This document shows, one piece after another, positions 34,562 to 43,896 of a stretch of 64,000 nt of DNA; positions within the stretch are counted from its first letter, which is position 1; every line of letters begins with the position of its first letter. The stretch comes from Arenibacter aquaticus (GTDB taxonomy: Bacteria > Bacteroidota > Bacteroidia > Flavobacteriales > Flavobacteriaceae): NCBI RefSeq assembly GCF_003957295.1, contig NZ_RQPJ01000021.1, forward strand, positions 790,210 through 854,209, written 5' to 3'. Under the pieces are notes generated by a model. That model was not told where the DNA came from. It saw only the letters and a list, made by a program, of their open reading frames with translations, and searched no databases. The translations under genes were made by a program, and so were the position numbers.

Positions 34562-35287
34562 ATGAAAATAATAACAACAGCAATTACTTCAATGCTCCTC
34601 CTGCTGACATGTTCCTTGGCCCAGGGCCAAGATGACGGTATTTTTGGGGCAATTATGGAAGCGGCCGCGGCACATGATAATGCTAGGCACCAGGCCCAAT
34701 CGGAAGCTAATGACGAAGCCGAATCGGAGGCCGCCGCCGAATGGAAGGAAGCATGGGAGAAAGAAATGAATGAAAATGGAGAGGTTATGGATGCCTTGGA
34801 CACCAAATACCTAAAATGTACAGCAATGATGGTTTTATATGTACATACCTACTTACAACTTGTAAATGAGCACCAGCTTGCTGATATTAGAATGTCCGCA
34901 TGTGACGCGTACGGCATGCAAGCATTGGCCATGGCCAGCTCCACCACTATCATGTATTGTCCGGAAGAGATGGCACAACTTAGCGACGAGGAATTAAAAT
35001 CAATCGGAGATGATTTTTGGGCTGCCCTCGACCAGTTTACCGTAGAACACGGTCCATGGCTTGATAACGAATACCATCCAATTATGACAAAGTTACAATA
35101 CATTATAAATAATTTTTTTAATGGGGTTCAAGAACAAGATGCTGGAGACCTGTCCGTTTTTAGTGGCTCACCTGATACACCCGTGCATGTTATAAAATAT
35201 ATGATCGAGTTTTTTAGACCACGTTATATCATACCCCAAACCCTAAAAATTGCCGAGGAAATGGAAGCTCTTGGCTGTAGTGGCTAA
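34562..35287 (+). CDS. Secreted Ala/Glu-rich protein of unknown function
   Basis: The frame is open from an ATG at 34496, but the ATG at 34562 gives a clean signal peptide (MKIITTAITSMLLLLTCSLAQGQ) and is preferred; the product is 241 residues. After the signal there is a helical, charged stretch (AEWKEAWEKEMNENGEVMD) and then a mostly helical domain with four cysteines (KYLKCTAMM, RMSACDAY, MYCPEE, ALGCSG). No family was recognised. It is followed 20 bp later by the DUF4174 gene, likely in one transcript. Confidence 0.6.
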   Translation: MKIITTAITSMLLLLTCSLAQGQDDGIFGAIMEAAAAHDNARHQAQSEANDEAESEAAAEWKEAWEKEMNENGEVMDALDTKYLKCTAMMVLYVHTYLQLVNEHQLADIRMSACDAYGMQALAMASSTTIMYCPEEMAQLSDEELKSIGDDFWAALDQFTVEHGPWLDNEYHPIMTKLQYIINNFFNGVQEQDAGDLSVFSGSPDTPVHVIKYMIEFFRPRYIIPQTLKIAEEMEALGCSG

Positions 35288-35307
35288 GTTTTATTAATAG
35301 TACGGCT

Positions 35308-35748
35308 ATGCAAATTCTTTATATATTGATTATAGCATTAATCGCGAATAATGCGATTTCACAGGACCTCAAAAAACATCAGTGGGAAAACCGTCTTGTA
35401 CTTATACTGTCTCAACAAGAGGATTCCAAGGCATATCAACAACAAATTGCCCATCTTATTAGCCTTCCTAAGGAACTCAAGGAAAGAAAAATACTTATAT
35501 ATGAAATTTTGCCTGGGCGGTATAGAATATTTAATTACCTGAATAAAGATAAAAAGAGCAAGTGGATTTCTTCTTCCCTCCTTTATGATCAATATGGAAA
35601 TAAGGAGGGCGGGTTCCAAGTAGTCTTAATTGGGTTGGATGGCGGTGTAAAGTTAAATACTTCCAATTTGCTTAGGGCATCCGAGTTGTTTGCAACCATA
35701 GATTCCATGCCAATGAGACGTGCGGAATTGGAAAATAAAAGAGATTAA
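35308..35748 (+). CDS. Secreted DUF4174 family protein
   Basis: A 146-residue exported protein. A signal peptide (residues 1-18) precedes KHQWENRLVLILSQQED and, near the end, FQVVLIGLDGGVKLNTS and IDSMPMRRAEL, which is the recurrent layout of DUF4174 (PF13778), a thioredoxin-like domain without catalytic cysteines. Function is unknown. It lies 20 bp after the secreted Ala/Glu-rich protein gene. Confidence 0.8.
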   Translation: MQILYILIIALIANNAISQDLKKHQWENRLVLILSQQEDSKAYQQQIAHLISLPKELKERKILIYEILPGRYRIFNYLNKDKKSKWISSSLLYDQYGNKEGGFQVVLIGLDGGVKLNTSNLLRASELFATIDSMPMRRAELENKRD

Positions 35749-36116
35749 CCACTACACTTATACAATTACCCGCAAAAAAAGGGGAAATCAGGAAAAAAAC
35801 TTCGAACTAGCTGATTAAAAGTGTTTTGAATAAAAAGTAGACCGTCATTGGTAACGAAAAATTTATTAAATTTATTGGTGAGCGAGGGAAAATAAAATTA
35901 TCCCTTTGCAAGGAACCAACCTAACAACCTAAAAAAACAACCAATGATAAAATTCTTTCACAAGACCAAACCCCATTTACTTTAACATAATTACTCCCTG
36001 TTCTACTAAAAGAATAAGGCTGTAATTACTATTGCATAGGCTATGCCTATCATTTGTTTTAACCAATAAAGCGCCCCATATAATCCTACATTTTTGTTTA
36101 ATTAAAAATAACCAAG
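35749..36116. other. Intergenic region, 368 bp
   Basis: Contains a 13-codon open frame at 35944 (MIKFFHKTKPHLL, then TAA) preceded by CCAACCTAACAACC-type sequence. This is reminiscent of leaders and first residues of SusC-like receptor genes, so it may be a scar of such a gene. TACATTTTTG near 36087 is a loose -7 box for the cytochrome gene. Confidence 0.3.
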
Positions 36117-37073
36117 ATGAAAAGAGCATTAAAACTTATTGGCGTTGGAATAGGAGTTTTAGCACTTATAATTGCCATTGCTTTAATCTCTATTAGTGCC
36201 AGTGATATTCCTTCCTATGAGGTTACGAAAATTGATTTCAAGCTCAGCAGTAGCCCGGAGTCGGTTGCAAGGGGTGAGAAATTGGCCCTTATGTTGTGTG
36301 CCAATTGTCATATGAACCCTAAAACAAATAAGCTTAGCGGTAAAAGAATGATGGATGCCCCGCCTGAATTTGGAGAGATTTATTCCCAGAATATCACTCA
36401 GGACAAAACCTATGGTATTGGAAACTGGACCGATGGAGAATTGGTGTTTCTACTTAGAACGGGAATTAAAAGGGACGGACAATACAGTCCGCCTTATATG
36501 GCAAAAATGCCCAATTTAGCCGACAAAGACATCAATGCCATCATCTCCTTTTTAAGATCGGACAACCCTTTGGTGACTGCCGACCCCACACCAGATACGC
36601 CAACTAAGCCCTCATTGCTGACCAAATTACTTTGCAGGGTAGCTTTTAAGCCCTTTCCCATGCCCGCAGAGGAGATTCCCTTGCCAACTACGGACAATAC
36701 ACTTGAATTGGGGAAATACTTGGCACATAACCTGGATTGCTTTGCCTGTCATTCCGCCGATTTTAAGACCAATGACTACCTAAACCCTGAATTGAGCCCC
36801 GGATATTTTGGGGGCGGCAATAAGCCTTTGGATTTACAGGGAAGGGTAATGCTTACCTCTAACTTAACACCTGATAAGGAAACAGGAATAGGGAACTGGA
36901 CCAAGGAAGAATTTATCAACGCAGTAAAGTATGGGCAGAAAAAGGGGGAAAAGGCCCTTACCTACCCTATGATGCCTTACCCGCAATTAACGGATTTGGA
37001 AGCTGGAGCCATATTTGAATACCTGCAAACCATTCCGCCAATAAAGAATAAAGTGGAGCGATCCGTTTATTAA
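36117..37073 (+). CDS. Membrane-anchored di-haem cytochrome c
   Basis: A 318-residue periplasmic cytochrome tethered by one N-terminal helix (about residues 5-28). Two class I haem c motifs are seen: CANCH (61-65) and CFACH (208-212), each opening a domain of about 110 residues. MPNLADKDINAIISFLRS and MPYPQLTDLEAGAIFEYLQ give the terminal helices and candidate axial Met residues. It would carry electrons between a periplasmic dehydrogenase or quinol oxidase and a terminal acceptor. No oxidase or dehydrogenase gene lies next to it. Confidence 0.9.
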   Translation: MKRALKLIGVGIGVLALIIAIALISISASDIPSYEVTKIDFKLSSSPESVARGEKLALMLCANCHMNPKTNKLSGKRMMDAPPEFGEIYSQNITQDKTYGIGNWTDGELVFLLRTGIKRDGQYSPPYMAKMPNLADKDINAIISFLRSDNPLVTADPTPDTPTKPSLLTKLLCRVAFKPFPMPAEEIPLPTTDNTLELGKYLAHNLDCFACHSADFKTNDYLNPELSPGYFGGGNKPLDLQGRVMLTSNLTPDKETGIGNWTKEEFINAVKYGQKKGEKALTYPMMPYPQLTDLEAGAIFEYLQTIPPIKNKVERSVY

Positions 37074-37431
37074 AGTTCTATGTAAAACTGCGCTTACAAC
37101 CAATGAACAAGTAGGCAACTAGGCGCAAAGTGGTACATGAGGTTCCCTACTAATTTAATAGAGCGTACATGGCCGTTGGTCATGAAGCTCTTATTGAGCT
37201 CATTTATTGTATCAGGTATTTACCAACAATAAAATAAGTAGATGCATGCCTATATAATGTATATTAAAACCGTGATCCTAGCGTCCTGCCGCTTTTCTTT
37301 GTCCATTCTAACTATAATAAGGTTTATATCATTCTAGGGAATAATGTTTTTCTACTTCTAAATAAACACATCCGTATGGAAACTGTATCCATATTGGTCC
37401 AAGTTGTTGTAACTTACACTAAAGTCATATC
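37074..37431. other. Intergenic region, 358 bp
   Basis: AT-rich spacer between the cytochrome c and CIA30 genes. No open frame, inverted repeat of note or exact promoter box was recognised. Confidence 0.4.
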
Positions 37432-37968
37432 ATGAAGTTCCTTTTTGGTACCATCATTTTTTTTATGCTCATAAACCCACTTACAATTTTCGATTTTAAT
37501 AAAGAGTCCAACATCCGGGATTGGCAAATTGTAAATGATGGTGTCATGGGCGGCTTGTCGGTCGGAAACTTCAGCTTGAGTCCTGAAGGACATGGATTAT
37601 TTACAGGAGAAATCTCCTTGGAAAACAATGGTGGTTTTTCTTCCGTACGGCACCGATTTGATAAGATCCGCGTAACCAAAGAAAGTTATATTATTATTCG
37701 TCTCAAGGGCGACGGCAAGAACTACCAATTTAGGGTAAAAGACAATTCCAGCAATTATTATTCCTATATCACTAACTTTAAAACTACTGGGGAATGGGAA
37801 GAAATAAAAATTTTACTCATGGATATGTATCCCTCTTTTCGCGGTAGGAAATTGGACCTACCCAATTTTTCAAGAGATTACATTGAGGAAATAGTATTTT
37901 TAATAGGGAATAAAAAAACTGAAAAGTTTAAATTAATTCTAGACAAAATTGTCCTGTACCAAAAATAG
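37432..37968 (+). CDS. CIA30 family protein
   Basis: A 178-residue protein matching the CIA30 domain (complex I intermediate-associated protein 30, PF08547), a galactose-binding-like beta-sandwich. Characteristic pieces are WQIVNDGVMGGLS, GLFTGEISLENNGGFSSVR, IIIRLKGDGKNYQFRVKD and IEEIVFLIGNK. An N-terminal hydrophobic segment (3-18) suggests export or membrane attachment. In mitochondria CIA30 assists complex I assembly; bacterial members are untested. Single gene. Confidence 0.85.
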   Translation: MKFLFGTIIFFMLINPLTIFDFNKESNIRDWQIVNDGVMGGLSVGNFSLSPEGHGLFTGEISLENNGGFSSVRHRFDKIRVTKESYIIIRLKGDGKNYQFRVKDNSSNYYSYITNFKTTGEWEEIKILLMDMYPSFRGRKLDLPNFSRDYIEEIVFLIGNKKTEKFKLILDKIVLYQK

Positions 37969-38175
37969 TCCATGGTTGCGAATAGGAAGTATCCTGAAAT
38001 ATGACCTAATGATTCCCACTTTGGCCCTACGCTTTTATTAGCACCAATAAGCTGTAATCAAACCATATTAATTTGCTATTTTTAACCGGAATACATATTC
38101 TTTAGGAAAATTTATGTGGATTTTTCAGCTAAAACTTTAAACCGAAACATATTAATCAATACCTATAATACACTT

Positions 38176-39579
38176 ATGAAACCATTAAAAACCATTTTAT
38201 TGGCCTTGCTCTTGTGCTCTGCAACGGTCACTTTTGCCCAATTACAATTACCCGCATTTTTTGGCGATCACATGGTATTACAACAGACTGACAATGTCTC
38301 TATCTGGGGAACCGATGACCCAAACAGTAAGATTACCATAAATGGTAGTTGGGGCGAGGAATCTACCACAGTTGCCGATAAGAATGGTCGTTGGAAATTA
38401 AAGATCAACACCCCCTCCTACGGTGGTCCCTATACCCTTAACATAAAGGGCAGCAATGAACTTACCTTCAAAAATGTAATGATTGGAGAAGTTTGGTTAT
38501 GTTCCGGCCAATCCAACATGGAAATGCCGGTAAAAGGTTTTAAAAACCAGCCTATAAACAATAGCGGCAAAGCCATTTTACACTCAAAGAATAGCCAGAT
38601 CCGATTATTTACCGTAAAAAGAGCGGCCAGCTTGGAACCAATGGAAAATGTAGAAGGGCAATGGGCAGAGGCCACACCTGCAACTGTTAGGGACTTTAGT
38701 GCCACTGCTTACTTTTTTGGAAAAAAATTACACACCCTTTTAAACATTCCAATTGGTTTGATCCACACCTCATGGGGAGGCTCCAGCGTGGAGGCTTGGA
38801 TGGATAAGGAGACTCTTTCCGAATACAGAAGTATAGAGCTGCCCCAAAAGCTACCCAACGGAGCCCCACAGCGTACCCCTACCCTATTGTACAATGCCAT
38901 GATAAATCCCTTGGTAGGTTATGGTATTAAAGGCGCTATTTGGTACCAGGGCGAATCTAACAGAAATAGGGCCAAGGAATACCGCCAATTGTTCCCCACC
39001 ATGATCAATACCTGGCGAAAAAAATGGGAACAAGACGCATTTCCGTTTTACTTTGTACAAATTGCCCCTTATGGTTATAGCGATGGCAATGCCGGATTTG
39101 TCAGGGAGGCGCAGTTATATACCATGCAAACTGTGGAAAATACAGGAATGGCGGTTACCATGGACATCGGGGACTGCGATTTTATACACCCCAGGGAGAA
39201 GGAATTGGTGGGCGATAGATTGGCACTGTGGGCCCTATCCAAGGATTATGGCATAGAAGGAATTGCCTATAGCGGTCCGGTATACCAGAAAATTGAAGAA
39301 ATAAAGGATGGGAAAGTAAAACTTTCTTTCAACTATACGGACAATGGGCTCTCTAGCTACGGTAAGCCATTGACAGGTTTTGAGGTAGCGGGAGCCGACA
39401 AAGTTTTTCATCCCGCCAAAGCTAAAATCAATGGTGACAAGAGCCTAAGCGTTTGGTCTAGCCAAGTGTCCCAACCCGTAGCGGTTAGATATGCATTTAA
39501 GAATTGTGAAGCAGGTAGTTTGTATAATACAGAAGGCCTACCTGCCTCATCCTTTAGAACGGATACTTGGGAAGAATAA
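38176..39579 (+). CDS. Secreted sialate O-acetylesterase family enzyme
   Basis: A 467-residue SGNH-type esterase (PF03629). The frame extends to a GTG at 38116, but the ATG at 38176 is followed at once by a good signal peptide ending AQLQL, so it is preferred. The nucleophile motif is CSGQSNMEMP (Ser113), with GAIWYQGESN as block III and a His near GDCDFIHP as catalytic partner. The family removes O-acetyl groups from sialic acids or, in algal degraders, from other acetylated sugars. A strong hairpin terminator follows, so it is transcribed alone or last. Confidence 0.9.
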   Translation: MKPLKTILLALLLCSATVTFAQLQLPAFFGDHMVLQQTDNVSIWGTDDPNSKITINGSWGEESTTVADKNGRWKLKINTPSYGGPYTLNIKGSNELTFKNVMIGEVWLCSGQSNMEMPVKGFKNQPINNSGKAILHSKNSQIRLFTVKRAASLEPMENVEGQWAEATPATVRDFSATAYFFGKKLHTLLNIPIGLIHTSWGGSSVEAWMDKETLSEYRSIELPQKLPNGAPQRTPTLLYNAMINPLVGYGIKGAIWYQGESNRNRAKEYRQLFPTMINTWRKKWEQDAFPFYFVQIAPYGYSDGNAGFVREAQLYTMQTVENTGMAVTMDIGDCDFIHPREKELVGDRLALWALSKDYGIEGIAYSGPVYQKIEEIKDGKVKLSFNYTDNGLSSYGKPLTGFEVAGADKVFHPAKAKINGDKSLSVWSSQVSQPVAVRYAFKNCEAGSLYNTEGLPASSFRTDTWEE

Positions 39580-39595
39580 TTCCCAGAAGAAATAT

Positions 39596-39634
39596 AATTA
39601 GGGTACCAAATAATTGAGTATTTGTACCCTAATT
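39596..39634 (+). terminator. Hairpin terminator after the acetylesterase gene
   Basis: AATTAGGGTAC pairs with GTACCCTAATT and, after one bulged C, AAATA with TATTT, giving a 16-bp stem around a six-base loop. It lies 16 bp after the stop codon. The T-run behind it is short. Confidence 0.7.
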
Positions 39635-39862
39635 ATCTATTTGTTCATTCCCTACCTAGTACCCTACCCCTTGGCCGTCCGGGCCAAACAACACTCTAAA
39701 TGATGAAGCCAATAATGCATCATGTTCCAACGCCTTACCTTTTTAAACAACTATTCCCCTACCAATAGTATTTCTTAGGCTATATGCTTTAAGCCTATAA
39801 ACATTCGGAAAAGAATTAGTTTTAAACAAACCTTAGAGGGTAGATGAAACATAAAGTGGGAA

Positions 39863-40213
39863 TCAGCGTTTTTTATAAAACAAGTACATCCATATGGTCC
39901 TGGACAATCTAAAATTAAATGCACTACTAAGCAGGGCTATACTCACAACACTTAAAAATATATAAACAATCGGAATTTTAAGAATAGCCCAGGTAATCAC
40001 AAAACAGGCTATCATTTGCGCACAGGCCAAAGCATAGCTAACAAACATAGCCCCGTAAAAAAATCCGGGTTCAACTTCAAATTTGTAATTACAATTTTTG
40101 CATATTTTTCGCATTTCGGGCATCCTAAAAAGGATAGAATTACCATTTGAACTGAAAATATTTCCCGTTTTGCAATTGGGACATTTACCCTTAAAAATAT
40201 TAATAGCTGTCAT
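39863..40213 (-). CDS. DUF983 family membrane protein with zinc-ribbon cysteines
   Basis: A 116-residue protein with two CxxC pairs near the N-terminus (CPNCKTG and CKNCNYKF), forming a likely zinc ribbon, followed by GFFYGAMFVSYALA and two transmembrane helices. This is the DUF983 layout (PF06170). Function is unknown; in alphaproteobacteria members lie near cytochrome oxidase genes. Upstream, CAAAATTA at 40235-40242 reads TAATTTTG on the minus strand, an exact -7 box. Confidence 0.88.
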   Translation of the reverse strand: MTAINIFKGKCPNCKTGNIFSSNGNSILFRMPEMRKICKNCNYKFEVEPGFFYGAMFVSYALACAQMIACFVITWAILKIPIVYIFLSVVSIALLSSAFNFRLSRTIWMYLFYKKR

Positions 40214-40234
40214 TTTTTACTTTATTTCACAGCT

Positions 40235-40242
40235 CAAAATTA
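40235..40242 (-). promoter_or_regulatory. Bacteroidota -7 promoter box for the DUF983 gene
   Basis: The minus strand reads TAATTTTG, fitting TAnnTTTG, 22 bp before the ATG. A CAA (minus-strand TTG) occurs 27 bp further out, somewhat beyond the usual 17-23 bp spacing. Confidence 0.45.
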
Positions 40243-40316
40243 AGATCTTTATCTAGTAATCCTATTATTCAATTATCGCCATTTTTTGTACTTTTCGGAC
40301 ATTTATAGCCCTCAGC

Positions 40317-41192
40317 ATGAAGAAAATCCCAACGCTAAGTATAACACAATTTGAAAAACAGGAGCAATTAGACGATTTTTATAGCAATAACCTGGAAACC
40401 CATTTAAATAAGAACAGGGAATACTTTCACAAACCCCACCGTCATAACTTTTTCCTTTGTGCATTGTTTACCAAGGGATCAGGTATACATGAGATAGATT
40501 TTGAAACCTATAATGTTAAGCCAGGGAGTATTTTCTTTCTTAGACCTGGGCAAACCCATTTTTGGAAATTTACCAGTGCTCCGGATGGCTATATCTTCTT
40601 TCACACCCAAGAATTTTTTGAGTTGCATTTTACACATGCTACACTAAATCAATTTCCTTTTTACTATTCCCTAAAAAACCCTCCAAGGGTACAAATAGCA
40701 ATGGATAAGCTTAAGGAGATAGAATTAAAGTTTAGGGAAATAAACCAGGAATATTATGTTAGTCTCCCCTTTAAAAGGCAGAAAATCGCCAGTCTGCTAA
40801 ATACTGTTTATATAGATTTATCCAGACCTTATATAGATATAGACCAGAAAAAAGAGGTGGTCTCCATAAGATATCTCGACACCATAAGGGCTTTGGAAAA
40901 ATTAATAAGCCTCCATTATAAAACTCAAAAATCGGCAAAATTTTATGCGGATTCTCTACATATTAGCAGCAAACACTTAAACAGGATTGTAAGAACCACC
41001 TTAAATAAAACCACCACCCAATTAATCACCGAACATATAATCCTTGAAGCAAAAAGACTATTGGTCCATTCCAATAATACCCTATCCGAAATTGCCCGAA
41101 TTATGGGATATGAGGATTACGCCCACTTTTCAAAAGTATTTAAAACAACGACACGTATCTCTCCCAAAGGGTTTAAAAAAAATTACACCTAA
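40317..41192 (+). CDS. AraC family transcriptional regulator (cupin N-terminus)
   Basis: A 291-residue regulator. The N-terminal half is a cupin ligand-binding domain with HKPHRHNFFLCAL and KPGSIFFLRPGQTHFW. The C-terminal ~100 residues carry two helix-turn-helix motifs: FYADSLHISSKHLNRIVRTTL and LSEIARIMGYEDYAHFSKVFKTTTRISPKGFKK, the AraC/XylS signature. It stands divergent from DUF983 and convergent with an SRPBCC gene, so its target is not obvious. Confidence 0.9.
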   Translation: MKKIPTLSITQFEKQEQLDDFYSNNLETHLNKNREYFHKPHRHNFFLCALFTKGSGIHEIDFETYNVKPGSIFFLRPGQTHFWKFTSAPDGYIFFHTQEFFELHFTHATLNQFPFYYSLKNPPRVQIAMDKLKEIELKFREINQEYYVSLPFKRQKIASLLNTVYIDLSRPYIDIDQKKEVVSIRYLDTIRALEKLISLHYKTQKSAKFYADSLHISSKHLNRIVRTTLNKTTTQLITEHIILEAKRLLVHSNNTLSEIARIMGYEDYAHFSKVFKTTTRISPKGFKKNYT

Positions 41193-41236
41193 ATGGACTA
41201 AGTGCAACCATTTCAATGATCCTTTATACCATCTTT

Positions 41237-41620
41237 TCAATATTCAAAATAAGACTTCATGGGATCAAAATAATGTACCTGCCATCCTTGAATATAGTGT
41301 TCCCCATCCTCCGGGACATTACTATGAATTAAAGTGAGTTCGGTAGTACCTTCTTTTTCCAATAAGGTAACTTCAATTTGTGAGTCTTCCTCATTTTCTT
41401 TAAAATTACTGCTTCTCCAAGACTGAACAATTCTATGGTATGGTTCTAAAATTAAATTCTCTCCCTTGATATAGCCGTCCCAAGCGCTAAAAGAGTCTCC
41501 CACCTTATCCGACACAAAAGCTTCTCCCCCGGTCATTTTAGTATGACCCTGGGTACTGAGCCAAGCCTTATATATTTGTTTTGCTGTGGTATTAAAAGTC
41601 GCTTTTAAAGTGAATTCCAT
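41237..41620 (-). CDS. SRPBCC/AHSA1 family protein
   Basis: A 127-residue START-like (SRPBCC) protein of the activator-of-Hsp90-ATPase type. FTLKATFNTTAKQIYKAWLSTQGHTKMTGG at the start, SAWDGYIKGENLILEPYHRIVQSWRSSNF in the middle, and QGWQVHYFDPMKSYF at the end are characteristic. These bind hydrophobic ligands or act on small molecules; the role here is unknown. It converges on the AraC gene with a 44-bp gap. Confidence 0.88.
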   Translation of the reverse strand: MEFTLKATFNTTAKQIYKAWLSTQGHTKMTGGEAFVSDKVGDSFSAWDGYIKGENLILEPYHRIVQSWRSSNFKENEEDSQIEVTLLEKEGTTELTLIHSNVPEDGEHYIQGWQVHYFDPMKSYFEY

Positions 41621-41838
41621 AAGTTTGGTTTTTTTGGTGGAATAAAAATGGGTGCCTACTTCATAAATTTACTAATAATTATTCCTGATTTTCAATCTTT
41701 TAAAGCCTTTATTTTGTTTTATTGAAGTAGCAGTTGAAACAGTTCCAAATAATGTGTACTAGTTTAATTACTGGCATAGTAAATGTCCCACAGCCCTATA
41801 TGCCGTAATAAAGCCCTTATTCTTAAAACTGCATTCAT

Positions 41839-41846
41839 TAACTTTG
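41839..41846 (+). promoter_or_regulatory. Bacteroidota -7 promoter box for rlmF
   Basis: TAACTTTG fits TAnnTTTG exactly and lies 20 bp before the GTG start of rlmF, predicting a very short leader of roughly 12 nt. Confidence 0.5.
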
Positions 41847-41865
41847 TGTTATAATTTATAAGTCC

Positions 41866-42714
41866 GTGCACCCAAACAATCCCTTTGTAAAAGACTACGA
41901 TTTTGATAGGCTAATAGACCATTACCCTGCTTTGAAAGAATACGTTTTTAAAAACGATTATGGCAATAAGACCATCAAATTTGGAGACCAGCAAGCGGTA
42001 AAAGCCTTGAATATAGCCTTGCTGAAGTTGCACTACGGACTTGATTACTGGGATATACCCCCAAACAACCTCTGTCCGCCAATCCCGGGACGGTTAGATT
42101 ATTTGTTGCACATACAAGACCTCATTCCCAAAAAGAAATTAAGACTGCTGGATATTGGCACTGGTGCCAATCTTATCTATCCTATTTTGGCCACTTGTCA
42201 TTTTGGTTGGCAATGTACGGGCAGTGAGGTGGCTTTGGACTCCCTTGACAACGCACAACAAATAATTGATAGAAACATTTTGTTGAAGTCAATTGAGCTT
42301 AGGCAACAACGCTTTAAGAACAGCATCTTGGAACATGTAGTTAGTCCCGAAGACCGATTTGATGTGGTAGTTTGTAATCCTCCATTTTTTAAAAATAGAT
42401 CTGATGCCCAATTAAGGAACCAACGCAAGGTTCGCAACCTACAATTGAAGGAAGGTAGTGCGAATAATTTTGGCGGACTGTCCAATGAACTGTGGTACAA
42501 AGGAGGAGAAGAGGCATTTATAAAAAAAATGGTGTCCGAAAGTGTTCTTTTCAAAACGCAAGTACAATGGTTTACCTCCTTGGTATCCCAAAAAGAACAC
42601 CTAAAGAATATAAAAAGGACCATTAACAAAACCGACCCCATAGAAGTTCAAGTTATTGATATGGAGCAGGGCAATAAAAAAAGTAGGTTTGTTGCCTGGA
42701 CGTATCGCCAATAA
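41866..42714 (+). CDS. rlmF: 23S rRNA (adenine(1618)-N(6))-methyltransferase
   Basis: A 282-residue SAM-dependent methyltransferase close to E. coli RlmF, which methylates A1618 of 23S rRNA. Shared blocks are HPNN (start), ALNIALLKLHYGLDYWDIPPNNLCPPIPGR, LDIGTGAN (SAM site) and VVCNPPFF (catalytic NPPF). The start is GTG at 41866: a stop codon lies 27 bp upstream and no ATG intervenes. The protein therefore begins directly at the conserved HPxN motif, whereas enterobacterial forms carry a short extension. Confidence 0.93.
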   Translation: MHPNNPFVKDYDFDRLIDHYPALKEYVFKNDYGNKTIKFGDQQAVKALNIALLKLHYGLDYWDIPPNNLCPPIPGRLDYLLHIQDLIPKKKLRLLDIGTGANLIYPILATCHFGWQCTGSEVALDSLDNAQQIIDRNILLKSIELRQQRFKNSILEHVVSPEDRFDVVVCNPPFFKNRSDAQLRNQRKVRNLQLKEGSANNFGGLSNELWYKGGEEAFIKKMVSESVLFKTQVQWFTSLVSQKEHLKNIKRTINKTDPIEVQVIDMEQGNKKSRFVAWTYRQ

Positions 42715-43158
42715 AGCCCTACTACACAATAGTAGGAGTTTTGATAGGTCTCTATTTAGGGCATGGCTTGTGTACCATTATTTTTTTAGTCCCAGAAAGG
42801 ACTGCTGGCCAGTCCGGCGAAAACCTCTGATAGACATATCAGCTTTGGGTAAGAGATGAGTATTAAGCTTAGATGTCTTTTAAGGGATGTTTACTAGACA
42901 AAACCCCTTCCAGCTAAACTCCATTTGCAATCTTAAGTAAATACGCACAACCATTTCAAGTCACACGCCTTAATGTCTAGCGGTTTTTGAAAAAACCCAT
43001 TCCAAGGCTAAAATTGGAAATTATCTTCCAGGCAACTCAAAGTAGGCCAATTAACTGTGTCGCTTTTTTACAATTATACCTACGTTACAAGTTCTATCTT
43101 TGGGAGACCCCAGTATCATAGGAGAGCAGCATAAGTTTAATCGCCAAAATAAAAAGCC
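42715..43158. other. Intergenic region, 444 bp
   Basis: No gene is supported. A small perfect hairpin GGACTG-CTGGC-CAGTCC lies at 42799-42815 without a T-run. A -7 box for the following gene is at 43095-43102. Confidence 0.4.
43095..43102 (+). promoter_or_regulatory. Bacteroidota -7 promoter box
   Basis: TATCTTTG fits TAnnTTTG and lies 57 bp upstream of the ODP-like gene start. No clear TTG was seen at -33. Confidence 0.45.
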
Positions 43159-43896
43159 ATGATCAATGTTTCAGAAATAGCACCGGACGTATACCGAATA
43201 TCAATATTTGTAAAGGATTTTAATTTGCAATTCAACCATTTTTTAATCATAGATGATGAACCCATGCTATATCATGCGGGAATGAAAAATATGTTTCCTT
43301 TGTTAAAACTGGAAGTAAGCAAGATTATACCTCCTTCCCAGTTGAAGTGGATTGGCTTTAGTCATTTTGAGGTGGATGAGTGCGGGGCTCTTAACGAGTG
43401 GCTTCAGGTGGCGCCTAACGCCAAAGCTGTATGCAGTGAAGTAGGGGCAATCGTCAATATGGGCGACTATGCTATAAGACCTGTACATGCCATGGCTACA
43501 AACGAAACGCTAAAAACCGGTAAACACAACTATCGCTTTATAAGGACACCTCATTTGCCCCATGGTTGGGATGCTGGAGTACTGTACGAAGAAACCAACG
43601 GGACGCTATTGTGTTCCGACCTATTCCATCAAAATGGCAATGTAACCGCTTTAACGGACAAGGATATTTTGGGTTCCCATAAAAGCTCTATGCTGGAATA
43701 TAATCAAGGACCCTTAATGGAGTATACTCCCTATACACAACAAACTTCCAAACTACTGTATTCCCTGGCCGATCTTAACCCTAAGACCTTGGCAACCATG
43801 CATGGTTCTTCCTTTTCAGGAGATTGTAGTAAAGCCCTAAGGGATCTAGATGTTGTAATGAACGATTTATGGAGTAATAAAATTAAAATGGTATAA
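43159..43896 (+). CDS. ODP-like metallo-beta-lactamase-fold di-iron protein
   Basis: A 245-residue cytoplasmic protein resembling the di-iron domain of flavodiiron proteins and the ODP oxygen-binding proteins. The H-x-E-x-D motif is present (SHFEVDECG; His69, Glu71, Asp73), but the next residue, normally His, is Glu74. Further ligands are likely in RTPHLPHGWDAG, LLCSDLF and TMHGSSF. There is no flavodoxin domain, so it is not a complete flavodiiron NO/O2 reductase. A role in sensing or binding O2 or NO is inferred. Confidence 0.82.
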   Translation: MINVSEIAPDVYRISIFVKDFNLQFNHFLIIDDEPMLYHAGMKNMFPLLKLEVSKIIPPSQLKWIGFSHFEVDECGALNEWLQVAPNAKAVCSEVGAIVNMGDYAIRPVHAMATNETLKTGKHNYRFIRTPHLPHGWDAGVLYEETNGTLLCSDLFHQNGNVTALTDKDILGSHKSSMLEYNQGPLMEYTPYTQQTSKLLYSLADLNPKTLATMHGSSFSGDCSKALRDLDVVMNDLWSNKIKMV

